Notes: generated by a model not told the origin, from the sequence alone. 64,000 nucleotides of DNA from an uncultured Parabacteroides sp. (GCA_944325335.1 CALUZR010000003.1:1-64000), one strand, 5' to 3'. Shown: positions 24,968 to 33,729, counted from the stretch's first letter. Translations and numbers: made by a program.

Positions 24968-25315
24968 TTATGAGCCAAAAGAATAAGAACCACTACGCTT
25001 ACCAAATACACTTTTTTGGACGCCTTTCTGCGTCGGAGCGGATGAGGTAGAACGTACCGTTTGTTTCAAGTCCTTCGGAGCCGCTACGGGTTGATTCGCG
25101 CTATTGGCCCACGTCCCTTGTTGCGGATAATAGAAATGCGTCATGCCCATGGGCGACATGATCATCCATCGCATCAGCATCGCGTCCCAAATCCAACGGT
25201 TCTGATGCTCGTCCACGTACTCCTCTTTATCCTTCGGATTTTCTGGTAATTGCTTTTGTTCGCACGCAAACAGGGCCAATAACGAGGCCGCGGCTATAAA
25301 CCACTTTGCATTCAT
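24968..25315 (-). CDS. small lipoprotein paired with ATP-grasp gene
   Basis: 115 residues from MNAKWFIAAASLLALFAC, a lipoprotein signal with Cys18. The rest is low in hydrophobic residues, rich in Trp, Met, Ser and Gln (RWIWDAMLMRWMIM near residue 40). The tail ends SGSYSFGS. It precedes the YgiC-like gene by 4 bases and, like E. coli YgiB, is a small envelope protein; whether the two are homologous cannot be judged by eye. Promoter TACTTTTG at 25381-25388. Confidence 0.7.
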   Translation of the reverse strand: MNAKWFIAAASLLALFACEQKQLPENPKDKEEYVDEHQNRWIWDAMLMRWMIMSPMGMTHFYYPQQGTWANSANQPVAAPKDLKQTVRSTSSAPTQKGVQKSVFGKRSGSYSFGS

Positions 25316-25364
25316 ATATTTCACTTTTTGTGTCACATTCAGCCAGTCAAAAAAGATGACTCAG

Positions 25365-25388
25365 CTTTTGCTTAACGAAGCAAAAGTA
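25365..25388 (-). promoter_or_regulatory. -7 element of lipoprotein/ATP-grasp operon within a palindrome
   Basis: TACTTTTG on the minus strand (25381-25388) overlaps a perfect hairpin-capable sequence, CTTTTGCTT-AACG-AAGCAAAAG (25365-25386). A second palindrome, TTTCGTTGAACGAAA, lies at the divergent promoter (25480-25494). Confidence 0.5.
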
Positions 25389-25474
25389 CAAATAAATTCG
25401 CACGTAGCAAGAGAGATAGATGGATAAAATCTATTAAATAGAAGAATTCGCTTTCTTGCTAAATTTTTTGTGCT

Positions 25475-25506
25475 TTTGTTTCGTTGAACGAAAAAAGCTA
25501 CCTTTG
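25475..25506 (+). promoter_or_regulatory. promoter of MFS gene
   Basis: TTTG at 25475-25478, a 20-bp spacer, and TACCTTTG at 25499-25506: full consensus. A palindrome TTTCGTTGAACGAAA lies in the spacer. Confidence 0.75.
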
Positions 25507-25531
25507 CAGCGTTATTCTTGAAAATAGGAAA

Positions 25532-26683
25532 ATGAGTCGGAATATAATCGCCCTTTATCTGGTCAAGCTATCGAAGTGGTTTTCGCTTGTGATGCCCATT
25601 ATTGTCCTCTTTTATGAGGAGCATGGGCTGGGGTTACACGATGTATTCGTTCTCAAAAGCGTTTATTCGATTACGGCCGTGGCACTCGAAATACCGTCTG
25701 GATATTTGGCGGACGTATGGGGAAGAAAGCGATGCCTCCTGTTGGGATGTTTGTTGGTCTTTGGTGGGTGCGTATGCTATGCCTGTACCGCAACCTTCTA
25801 TGCCTTTCTTTGTGCCGAGTTGTTATTGGGCATTGGGCAGACGCTGGTGAATGGTGCCGATTCTGCCCTGCTATACGATACGCTCCTGCATCACAAGCGC
25901 GAGGATCGTTATTTCCGCTATGAAGGGCGGATGACGATGGTAGGGAATTTTGCCGAGGCTACGGCTGGTATCTTTGGCGGGCTCCTTGCGGTCTATTCCC
26001 TCCGTTATCCCTTCTATGGTCAAGTGGCGGTAAGTTTTATGGGAATACCAGCGGCACTCTCGCTTCGTGAATATGCCCGCAAGGGAAATGTCCAGAACCC
26101 TTTGAAAGAGATGGTGCGTATCGTTCGTTATTCACTTTTTACGAATCGGGAGCTTTGTAGTAACATCATGTATTCAGGGATTATCGGGGCGGCAACACTC
26201 ACGATGGCTTGGTTTGTGCAACCTGTCTTGATACACCTTGATACGCCTACGAAATGGTTCGGTGTCATTTGGACGGTGTTGAACTTGACGGTTGGTATTG
26301 CCGCGTTAGGTTCTGATCGCGTGGAACGGAAGCTGGGTATGAACCGTATGAACGCGTTTATCCTTGTGATGATAATTGGGGGATACGTGGCATTAGCTTA
26401 CAATTTGACGTGGGCGGGCTTGGCGGTGCTCTTCCTTTTTTATATCTTCCGGGGATTGGCGACACCTATTTTGAAGGGATACATTAACCAATTGACCTTT
26501 TCGGAAATGCGAGCTACGGTACTTTCAATCCGCAACTTCGTGATCCGTCTGATGTTTGCCGGTGTGGCACCTTTCGTAGGATGGTTGAACGATATGTATT
26601 CCCTCCAGACGGCACTCCTTGCTTCGGCCGCCCTTTTCTTCCTTCCTGGGCTCTTTTTCCTCTTGTGGGGCTATCGGAAATGA
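25532..26683 (+). CDS. MFS transporter
   Basis: 383 residues from MSRNIIALYLVKLSKWF, with about twelve membrane segments. The MFS loop-2/3 motif is visible as GYLADVWGRKRCLLLG (near residue 65). The start at 25532 was chosen because an earlier in-frame ATG overlaps the promoter. No drug or sugar specificity can be inferred. Single gene, divergent from the lipoprotein operon. Confidence 0.87.
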   Translation: MSRNIIALYLVKLSKWFSLVMPIIVLFYEEHGLGLHDVFVLKSVYSITAVALEIPSGYLADVWGRKRCLLLGCLLVFGGCVCYACTATFYAFLCAELLLGIGQTLVNGADSALLYDTLLHHKREDRYFRYEGRMTMVGNFAEATAGIFGGLLAVYSLRYPFYGQVAVSFMGIPAALSLREYARKGNVQNPLKEMVRIVRYSLFTNRELCSNIMYSGIIGAATLTMAWFVQPVLIHLDTPTKWFGVIWTVLNLTVGIAALGSDRVERKLGMNRMNAFILVMIIGGYVALAYNLTWAGLAVLFLFYIFRGLATPILKGYINQLTFSEMRATVLSIRNFVIRLMFAGVAPFVGWLNDMYSLQTALLASAALFFLPGLFFLLWGYRK

Positions 26684-26732
26684 CGAAAGGAAAATATCCA
26701 CTCAAATAGTTGCCATATTGCGCGCAAAAGTT

Positions 26733-26740
26733 TATTTTTG
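26733..26740 (+). promoter_or_regulatory. -7 element of GH84 gene
   Basis: TATTTTTG, preceded at 20 bp by GTTG (26709-26712) and followed 34 bases later by the ATG. Confidence 0.5.
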
Positions 26741-26774
26741 TAAGGTAAAAATATAAAAAGATTGGATTATATCA

Positions 26775-29000
26775 ATGAATCACAAGAAAATCATACTATT
26801 CTTAAGCGCTTCATGGCTTTGCGGAGCAATGGCTTGGGCGCAAATGCCGGACTTGCTTCCCATGCCGCAACAGTGTATTGTAGGGGAAGGACGTTACCCT
26901 GCACCGGCCAGTTTCCTTTACAAAGGATTGAACGAGACGGATTCTATCAATCGAAAGTTCGCCCAATCGCTCTTGCAAGGAACAGATAAGGCCAAGGATT
27001 ATTGGAAATTGGTGATAGGTGAGCGCGGAGACCGAGCTGTTCGCAAGGTGCGTAAGCGGATTCCCGATGTCTCTGAAGGTTATTATCTGCGGATCCGGGA
27101 GAATGAAATCATTATTGCAGGGAACGATGAGCGGGGAACATTATATGGATTGCAAACGCTCCGCCAACTTCTTCGTTCGGAGGAATTACCCGAGTTGGAA
27201 ATCACGGACTTTCCGGATGTGCCTTTGCGCGGAGTGGTCGAAGGATATTATGGTACGCCCATGGATCAAGAGACTCACCTTCGCATGTTGCAATTCTATG
27301 GTGCCCATAAGATGAATATCTACCTCTATGGTCCCAAAGACGACCCTTACCATAGTTCCCCTTATTGGCGCAAACCTTATCCAGAAGAGAAGGCGCAGGA
27401 AATAAGGGAGATGGTACAAACCTCCCGCGAGGCCGGGGTGGATTTTGTATGGGCTATCCATCCGGGCAAGGATATCCGATGGAACGAGGCTGACCGGGAT
27501 TCCGTTCGCCTTAAGCTGGAGGCAATGTACGACCTCGGAGTGCGTTCGTTTGCGGTCTTTTTTGATGATATCAGTGGAGAGGGAGCTCGTGCGGAGAAGC
27601 AAGTCGAATTATTGAATTACCTTAACCGAGAGTTCATCCATACGAAGGTAGATGTGAAACCTCTTATCATGTGCCCTACCGAATATAATAAGGAATGGAG
27701 TGACCCCGAAGGTGGTTATCTCGAGACCTTAGGAGAGAAACTGGATGCAGACATCGCCATTATGTGGACGGGCAATTCCGTCATCTGTACTCTTCAGCCC
27801 GCCGACCTCCAATGGGTGAACGAGCGTATCCGGCGCAAGGCGTTCGTATGGTGGAACTTCCCGGTCAATGATTATGTAATGGATCATCTTTTGCTCGGTC
27901 CTGTGTATGGGAATAGCCTCCAATTGGCAGGCCAAGTCTCGGGCTTTGTCTCCAACCCCATGGAACATGCCGAAGCATCCAAAATAGCCCTTTATGGCAT
28001 AGCTGATTATACTTGGAATATGACACCTTACGATAGCATCCGTGCATGGAATTATGCTTTCCAAGAATTGATGCCAAAGGATAAAGACGCTCTGCGCCTC
28101 TTCGCGGAGCACAATGCCGATCCGGGTCTCAATGTACACCATTTCGAGCGGGACGAGTCGGTACGTGTCCGTCCGGTCTTCGATCGTTTCCTACGGTTAG
28201 CATTAGAAAATACAGTTACATCCAGCGCCGATTATCGTTGTATTCGTTCCGAATTTCAGGCTATTTCCGACGCGGCCGATATCTTGCAAGCCAACGATGA
28301 GAACCCTTACTTGAAAAAGGAAATCAGTCCTTGGTATCCAGCGTTCAAGTATTTGGGCGAGATGGGGTGCGAGGTGATGAATCTTTACGATGCATGGCGC
28401 GCACAAAACCAAGAAGATTTCAAGAAGAGCCATCGGCATCTGCGTGCCTTGCAATACCTTTCTTATCAATATGATGCGAAGACAAATCAAGAGGTGAACC
28501 AACCTGGTGTGAAGGTCGGAGGGAAGGTCTTGCGGCCTTTCGTAGATAAGCTCTTCATCCACCTGACCGAGGAGTTCAACTATCGGTTTAAAGACTCGTT
28601 AGCCACGACGCTCAACTATTCGCCTTACCGATTAGAAAGTGATGTAGCGCAATTGCGGAACCTCTCCGTCTCCCTTCGGAAAGGAAACCAGATTACGGTA
28701 TCTCCCCTTAATGAAGTGTTGCATTGGAATGCGGGAGGAAGTTTGACTCTTATGCTTCAAGAACCTATGCAAGCCGCGTATGTGCGTTTCGATGTAGGAG
28801 TTGATTCGCCCGATTGGTTGGTGTTTGAATGCCAAGCCGAGGATGGAAACTGGAAAACGCTTGAACCTCGTCTTGTTTGGTCTACCATTTACCAAATAGA
28901 TTTACCTAAGGAAGGAAAGATCCGGGCCATACGTGCCACGAACCATGCTTCCGAACAATCCTGCTATTTCAAGAGTTTTCTATTGAAACTCGGGGATTAA
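26775..29000 (+). CDS. GH84 beta-N-acetylglucosaminidase
   Basis: 741 residues with a signal peptide (about 1-23). N-terminal GH20b-like domain (about 25-145), catalytic GH84 barrel from LRGVVEGYYGTP (residue 151) with the paired acids Asp264-Asp265 in VFFDDISG, then a helical domain and a C-terminal beta domain. Same layout as the Bacteroides thetaiotaomicron enzyme BT_4395, a model of human O-GlcNAcase. Removes GlcNAc by substrate-assisted catalysis; likely periplasmic host-glycan or peptidoglycan recycling. Confidence 0.94.
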   Translation: MNHKKIILFLSASWLCGAMAWAQMPDLLPMPQQCIVGEGRYPAPASFLYKGLNETDSINRKFAQSLLQGTDKAKDYWKLVIGERGDRAVRKVRKRIPDVSEGYYLRIRENEIIIAGNDERGTLYGLQTLRQLLRSEELPELEITDFPDVPLRGVVEGYYGTPMDQETHLRMLQFYGAHKMNIYLYGPKDDPYHSSPYWRKPYPEEKAQEIREMVQTSREAGVDFVWAIHPGKDIRWNEADRDSVRLKLEAMYDLGVRSFAVFFDDISGEGARAEKQVELLNYLNREFIHTKVDVKPLIMCPTEYNKEWSDPEGGYLETLGEKLDADIAIMWTGNSVICTLQPADLQWVNERIRRKAFVWWNFPVNDYVMDHLLLGPVYGNSLQLAGQVSGFVSNPMEHAEASKIALYGIADYTWNMTPYDSIRAWNYAFQELMPKDKDALRLFAEHNADPGLNVHHFERDESVRVRPVFDRFLRLALENTVTSSADYRCIRSEFQAISDAADILQANDENPYLKKEISPWYPAFKYLGEMGCEVMNLYDAWRAQNQEDFKKSHRHLRALQYLSYQYDAKTNQEVNQPGVKVGGKVLRPFVDKLFIHLTEEFNYRFKDSLATTLNYSPYRLESDVAQLRNLSVSLRKGNQITVSPLNEVLHWNAGGSLTLMLQEPMQAAYVRFDVGVDSPDWLVFECQAEDGNWKTLEPRLVWSTIYQIDLPKEGKIRAIRATNHASEQSCYFKSFLLKLGD

Positions 29001-29003
29001 ACC

Positions 29004-30344
29004 TTATCCGCCCTTCTTTTTCATCTCTTGCAAAACCTTGCCAGCGAGAGGGATGGCAAGGAGGGCGGAGCATACATCGGCCCACGCTTGACTCATTTCC
29101 ACGCCTTGAAGTCCAAACCAAATTGGAAGAAGCCAAATGAACGGGATGAAGAAAAGCCCTTGACGGGAAGCGGCCAGTATCGTGGCTGGAATAGGACGTC
29201 GGATAGTTTGGAGCATCATGTTACAGAGCATGATCCAGGCACTAAGCGGGAGTGAGATGAGTTGCCAACGGAGGGCGTTCGTGCCTACTTGCGTCACCAT
29301 TGGGTCTCCTTTACGGAAGAGTTCCACAATTTCCGGCGCAAATATATAGCCCAAAACAGAGCATACGAGCAAGAAAAGGGTTCCGACTCGTACGCAAAAC
29401 CAAAACCCCTCGCGTACTCTCCCATAAAGTCCCGCACCATAATTGAATCCGCATACGGGTTGATACCCTTGTCCGAAACCAATAATAAAAGAGTTGACAA
29501 ACATACAGATACGAGTTACGATAGACATACCTGCGATAGCCGCATCCCCAAATGCCCCTGCCGAGACATTGAGGCAAATCGTGGCCAAGCTTCCTAATCC
29601 TTGCCTGCAGAGGGAAGGCGTCCCGCCCTGCACGATCTCTTTAAGCATTGAAAGGGTAGGCGTGAAGTTTCTCCATTGAATACGGATATTGTTCCCCCGG
29701 CGTTCCATGAATAAGAGCAGGATGAAACTACATAATTGACTGAACACTGTAGCAATGGCCGCTCCCTGGATGCCCATCCCGAATGTAAATATGAGTAAAG
29801 GGTCGAGCCCCACGTTGAGCACTGCTCCCAATGTAATCCCCACCATGGCATAGACCGCATTCCCTTGGAAACGCATTTGGTTGTTCAATACCAACGAAGC
29901 CGCCATAAAGGGCGCACCCAGCAGCGTAATGCCCAAATAGTGTTCCGAATAGGGAAGGATCGTGGGCGTAGACCCTAAGAGGCGGGCGATAGGAGTCAGG
30001 AAGGTCAGGCCGATAACCGTCACGCCAATTCCCGCCAAGAGCGCGCAAAAGAATCCCGTAGCCGCCATCCGTTCGGCATTACCCGTATCCTTCGCTCCCA
30101 ATTTGCGGGAAATATAGTTCCCCGAACCATGTCCAAAAAAGAATCCCAACGCTTGGATAATTGCCATGACCGAGAACGCAATACCCACAGCTGCTGTAGC
30201 TTGCGTATTGATTTTCCCCACGAAATAGGTATCGGCCATGTTGTAAAAGGCCGTAATCAGCATGCTGATGATGGTCGGGACGGCCAACGAGGATACTAAT
30301 CTCGGTATCGGGGCCGTGGTCATATAGGTGAATTTGTCTTTCAT
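29004..30344 (-). CDS. MATE family efflux transporter
   Basis: 446 residues from MKDKFTYMTTAPIPRL, twelve membrane segments in two homologous halves. Typical MATE motifs: PTIISMLITAFYNMADTYFVGK in the first helix and GFGQGYQPVCGFNYGA in the eighth. Exports cationic compounds by Na+ or H+ antiport. The start was set at 30344 because the promoter TACTTTTG (30353-30360) lies just upstream, which implies a very short leader. Confidence 0.9.
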   Translation of the reverse strand: MKDKFTYMTTAPIPRLVSSLAVPTIISMLITAFYNMADTYFVGKINTQATAAVGIAFSVMAIIQALGFFFGHGSGNYISRKLGAKDTGNAERMAATGFFCALLAGIGVTVIGLTFLTPIARLLGSTPTILPYSEHYLGITLLGAPFMAASLVLNNQMRFQGNAVYAMVGITLGAVLNVGLDPLLIFTFGMGIQGAAIATVFSQLCSFILLLFMERRGNNIRIQWRNFTPTLSMLKEIVQGGTPSLCRQGLGSLATICLNVSAGAFGDAAIAGMSIVTRICMFVNSFIIGFGQGYQPVCGFNYGAGLYGRVREGFWFCVRVGTLFLLVCSVLGYIFAPEIVELFRKGDPMVTQVGTNALRWQLISLPLSAWIMLCNMMLQTIRRPIPATILAASRQGLFFIPFIWLLPIWFGLQGVEMSQAWADVCSALLAIPLAGKVLQEMKKKGG

Positions 30345-30352
30345 ACTATCCG

Positions 30353-30360
30353 CAAAAGTA
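30353..30360 (-). promoter_or_regulatory. -7 element of MATE gene
   Basis: TACTTTTG on the minus strand, 8 bases before the ATG at 30344; the mRNA would be leaderless or nearly so. Confidence 0.5.
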
Positions 30361-30456
30361 GGGTATTCTCTTAAAAAGCGGTTCGCAAACACTAAAAAAT
30401 CTTGTTAATGAGGAGGTTTTTGACGTAAGGCAAGCATTCCTTCGCGTAAATCGCTT

Positions 30457-30516
30457 TACCTTTGCCCCGTTTTAAAGAAAAGCTGACCTCGTTCCGTTTG
30501 GAATATGTCAGCTTTT
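30457..30516 (+). promoter_or_regulatory. promoter followed at once by a terminator-like hairpin
   Basis: TACCTTTG at 30457-30464 is followed by a stem AAAAGCTGAC (30478-30487)/GTCAGCTTTT (30507-30516), with inner TTCC/GGAA and a T run. The hairpin begins within about ten bases of the expected transcription start and 110 bases before the ATG at 30627: a possible attenuator or very short RNA. Confidence 0.55.
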
Positions 30517-30626
30517 TTATTTCCTGAAAATCAGGAGCCGCCCCATCTTTTTAGGGATAAAGAGAGGAAGGCGGGGGCGTGTGGAATGTTCCTCGTGGCG
30601 GTTATGTTTAACGTAAATGTATTTAT

Positions 30627-31136
30627 ATGAAGCTAAAAGCTTATTTTCTCGTGGCTTCGGTCCTTTTGTCGGGCATTTCGGCGGTGGGCATACGGGATGC
30701 GAAGCCGGTCGAAGGGATTAATCCTGGAGACTTAGCACCGAGGATTGAAATCAATGGAAACGGATCGGAAATCCATTTCCAAAATCCGGACGGACGTTAT
30801 ACGTTGGTGAACTTCTGGGCGGCTTATGATGCCGAATCCCGTGCACGCAACGTCTTGCTCTGGAACAAAGTAAACCGTTTGAATGCTACCGGGGAAAAGG
30901 TAGCGATGTATTCTATCTCGTTCGACGAGAACACGTCCGTTTTCGAAGGGACTATCCGGACGGACAAACTCATGGGAACCACCCAATTGCATGAGGAAGA
31001 GGGCAGGCATTCCGATCTGTTCCAGACTTACCAACTGGAGAAGGGATTCAAGAATCTCTTGATAAACAACGAAGGGGTCATTATCGCTTCGAACGTTACT
31101 CCGGAAGAGCTCGCCCAGCTATGCGACCGAATTTAA
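30627..31136 (+). CDS. thioredoxin-like protein without redox cysteines
   Basis: 169 residues with an N-terminal signal (about 1-19). The thioredoxin-fold opening GRYTLVNFWAAYDAESR is clear, but the CxxC site is replaced by A-A-Y-D and no cysteine is nearby. The following strands (KVAMYSISFDEN, KNLLINNEGVIIAS) fit TlpA/ResA-like proteins. It cannot act as a thiol oxidoreductase; binding or chaperone-like use is an inference. Terminator at 31166-31197. Confidence 0.78.
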   Translation: MKLKAYFLVASVLLSGISAVGIRDAKPVEGINPGDLAPRIEINGNGSEIHFQNPDGRYTLVNFWAAYDAESRARNVLLWNKVNRLNATGEKVAMYSISFDENTSVFEGTIRTDKLMGTTQLHEEEGRHSDLFQTYQLEKGFKNLLINNEGVIIASNVTPEELAQLCDRI

Positions 31137-31165
31137 CAAAACACTTTTGACTCTCTTTTTTGAAG

Positions 31166-31200
31166 AACCGTTGCGGACAAAATGAACCACAACGGTTTTT
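31166..31200 (+). terminator. terminator after thioredoxin-like gene
   Basis: Stem AACCGTTG (31166-31173)/CAACGGTT (31190-31197) followed by TTT. Confidence 0.75.
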
Positions 31201-31267
31201 CGTTTTATTTATCGTTATGTTCCGAATCGTTTATAGTTATGTTTCGGGGAATTCCTCGTTATAAATC

Positions 31268-33457
31268 TCAGGGCTTTCGTTTTACATCTTCATTCTGGAT
31301 GCTTCGCGTCGCCTTCTTCACGCCCTCTTTCAGGTTCCCGAACCGGTAGGAGAGCGTCAAGGCTACGGACCTGCCAAACAAAAGGCTATCTACTTTTTCG
31401 GAATAGTCCGGGTAATGTGTTTCATAGCGGGAATGGGTAGCACGTTGGGCAAAGTCTTGAAGCCGGAGAGCGAGCGTGAGCTTCTCATCCCAAAACGACT
31501 TTTGGAGCATACATCCATAATAGTAATAGGGGCGATAGCTCGTGCCCAAGCTGGATTCGGAAACCATCATTCCGCCCGTAGCCACCAATTGCCATCCATG
31601 CGGAAAACGTTGGGAACCATTAAAGAATACATTGCCGCATCCACCTGCATGGTTCCATCCTTCAAGGTAATGCGGATCGCCCTTCGAGATCTCCAGCCTG
31701 ACGTATCCCGCTTGCCCGTTGAGCGAAAAGTGGGTCTTCGGACTCGGATTGTAGTTCAAGTAAGCCTGTAGCACCCAGCCCTTCGAATGCACCTTGTTTC
31801 CATACGTCTTATGGACCATCCCTTCTTCATCTACAAAGGAGTAAGCGTCGATAATGTGTCTTCCCTTCAGGTAGGTCGCCATAGCTTGCAGGGTGAATTG
31901 GGGAGATACATAATTATAATTCAACGTCCAGCGATGGTGCTTCTCGGAGACCAACGCCGGGTTTCCATACGAGACGGAAGTGGAAGAGAGGATCCGGGCG
32001 GGATTCAAATAGGTAATATCCGGCCTTCGGATACGCTGGTTATAGCCCAACTTGAGCGAATGAGCCTCGTGGGGTTGGTAAAAGAGCGATAGGGAAGGCA
32101 CCCAATCCCAATGGCGGTACGTGTAATCCGGTTCGTCCTCCTGCTCGACCTGTTGCGCGGTATGTTCCAAACGAATACCTGCATCTGCGCCCCAAGTGCT
32201 GGCCCGGAGGTGATAAGCTCCATAAAGGGAAGTGATATGTTGCCGGTGCCGATAGGAAATGTCGGGTTGGTCGGGGAAAGGGAGCCAAGCGCTGGCCTCG
32301 TCCGGGCGGTATAGGCTTTGCGTATCGCTTGCATTTCTCCGGAATATATGCTTCGCCCCGGCTTCCAAGGCATGGATGGGTGTGAAGGGAAGGTAATAGT
32401 CCAGTTGGGCGGTATGCTCGTGCGTATTTCCTTGGTCGTCTTGGAATAAGAAAGGAAGGCGGTAGAGGCCTCCTAACGCTGAAGTATCTCCTTCGAAGGA
32501 CGATTTATGGCGGAAGAGCGTTTGCTTGTTCCGTAGGTAACTATATTGGTAAGAGAGCGTAAGCATTTCCCCTTTCCGCCGGGAGGAGGTTTGTTGGTAA
32601 TCTATTTTGGCCGAGGCGCCTCCCGCCTGGTTCTGGTTCTCGGTCTGTTCGGAATAGCGGTAAAGGGGCGAGGCGAAGGCGTCTTCTTTCTGGTAAGTGC
32701 CCGTCCCTTCCGTTTGCGGCCGGTAGAAATTGAAAGAAGCTGAGGCGGATAGGAGATGGAGGCTATCCAATTCGAAGCTCGCCTCCAAGCCTCCTTGATG
32801 GTAAGGTGTCTGGAAACGCCCCGACTGGAACGAGGTCAACGAACCCGGCCTATCGCCCTTTTGCCATTGGGCATAATTGGTCTCTATCTTGTTCTTCGAA
32901 TAGGAATAGATATAATTCCCTGAAAGGGAGAACCGCCCATACGCCATCATCCCGAAACCGCCCGCCTGGGCATAGCGATTGCTCCCCGATGCCATCAGGC
33001 TTCCACTATAGCCCTCGAAGCGTTGCTTGCGGGTAATGAGGTTCAGGATACCACTCACGCCTTCGGCATCATAGCGCGCGCCGGGGTCGGTGATGACCTC
33101 AATCCGCTCGATAGCCGAGGCCGGTAGGCTCCGGAATACCGCTTTCGGGTTGGAAGTATAGAGGTTCGAGGGCTTCCCGTCCACATACACTTGGAAGTTT
33201 TGGCTCCCATTCACCCGGATGTTCTCCTCGCCATCCACCGAGACGAAAGGGACTTTCCGGAGCATGTCCAGCAGGGTGCTGGCGTGCGCTTCGGGGTCGT
33301 CGCGGAGTTCATACACGGTACGGTCGGGCATGACCTTAACCAATCGCTTGGAAGCCGTGATTTGAATCTCCGGCAATTCCACCTTTAGCGAATCTTGTGC
33401 CGCCAGGGAGAACAGGTTCCCCACGCAAAGGGCGGCTATCCATACAGGTGTCTTCAT
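31268..33457 (-). CDS. TonB-dependent outer-membrane receptor (beta-barrel family)
   Basis: 729 residues from MKTPVWIAALCVGN with a signal peptide (about 1-20). The plug domain is visible: PEIQITASKRLV, DMLRKVPFVSVDGEENIRVNG (split motif RKVPFVSVDG), and IERIEVITDPGARYDAEG, followed by a barrel of alternating aromatic strands. It lacks an N-terminal carboxypeptidase-like domain, fitting the OMP_b-brl_3 type. No SusD partner is adjacent, so a polysaccharide is less likely than a small ligand or peptide. Transcribed divergently from a winged-helix regulator; five 11-bp repeats lie upstream of its promoter. Confidence 0.87.
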   Translation of the reverse strand: MKTPVWIAALCVGNLFSLAAQDSLKVELPEIQITASKRLVKVMPDRTVYELRDDPEAHASTLLDMLRKVPFVSVDGEENIRVNGSQNFQVYVDGKPSNLYTSNPKAVFRSLPASAIERIEVITDPGARYDAEGVSGILNLITRKQRFEGYSGSLMASGSNRYAQAGGFGMMAYGRFSLSGNYIYSYSKNKIETNYAQWQKGDRPGSLTSFQSGRFQTPYHQGGLEASFELDSLHLLSASASFNFYRPQTEGTGTYQKEDAFASPLYRYSEQTENQNQAGGASAKIDYQQTSSRRKGEMLTLSYQYSYLRNKQTLFRHKSSFEGDTSALGGLYRLPFLFQDDQGNTHEHTAQLDYYLPFTPIHALEAGAKHIFRRNASDTQSLYRPDEASAWLPFPDQPDISYRHRQHITSLYGAYHLRASTWGADAGIRLEHTAQQVEQEDEPDYTYRHWDWVPSLSLFYQPHEAHSLKLGYNQRIRRPDITYLNPARILSSTSVSYGNPALVSEKHHRWTLNYNYVSPQFTLQAMATYLKGRHIIDAYSFVDEEGMVHKTYGNKVHSKGWVLQAYLNYNPSPKTHFSLNGQAGYVRLEISKGDPHYLEGWNHAGGCGNVFFNGSQRFPHGWQLVATGGMMVSESSLGTSYRPYYYYGCMLQKSFWDEKLTLALRLQDFAQRATHSRYETHYPDYSEKVDSLLFGRSVALTLSYRFGNLKEGVKKATRSIQNEDVKRKP

Positions 33458-33482
33458 TTTTCTTGGCTCATTATTTTTCGGG

Positions 33483-33490
33483 CAAAAGTA
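33483..33490 (-). promoter_or_regulatory. -7 element of receptor gene
   Basis: TACTTTTG on the minus strand, 26 bases before the ATG at 33457. No TTTG is present at -33; instead the 11-bp direct repeats begin there, as expected for an activator-dependent promoter. Confidence 0.6.
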
Positions 33491-33511
33491 GGGCGGGGCG
33501 AACGACTTTCC

Positions 33512-33566
33512 CAGAACATTCCCCGACAAGAGGCTGACATTTGTCTGACATTTCCCTGACAAAAGG
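33512..33566. promoter_or_regulatory. five 11-bp direct repeats, candidate operator
   Basis: Consecutive 11-mers CAGAACATTCC, CCGACAAGAGG, CTGACATTTGT, CTGACATTTCC, CTGACAAAAGG. The spacing and the CTGACA core resemble OmpR/PhoB-class sites (7+4 bp direct repeats). They start at about -35 of the receptor promoter. Confidence 0.7.
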
Positions 33567-33613
33567 AAATAGACCAGGGATAAACTTACGTAGGTCCGAC
33601 CTAAAAGTTTGAA

Positions 33614-33729
33614 ACATCCGAGGAAAACTCTATCTTTAGCCTAAAGATACATATCTTTAGACTGCAGATACGTATCTTTAAGTTGCAGATATATATCTTT
33701 AGGCTAAAGATAGAACTTTTCCCGGATGT
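33614..33729. repeat. four 19-bp palindromes at 21-bp period inside an outer inverted repeat
   Basis: Units TATCTTTAGCCTAAAGATA-like begin at 33631, 33652, 33673 and 33694, each separated by 2 bases. The set is enclosed by ACATCCG (33614-33620) and CGGATGT (33723-33729), and the arms next to them also pair (GGAAAA/TTTTCC). It lies between the receptor and regulator genes. With the operator and two promoters this explains most of the 373-base gap 33458-33830. Confidence 0.9.
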
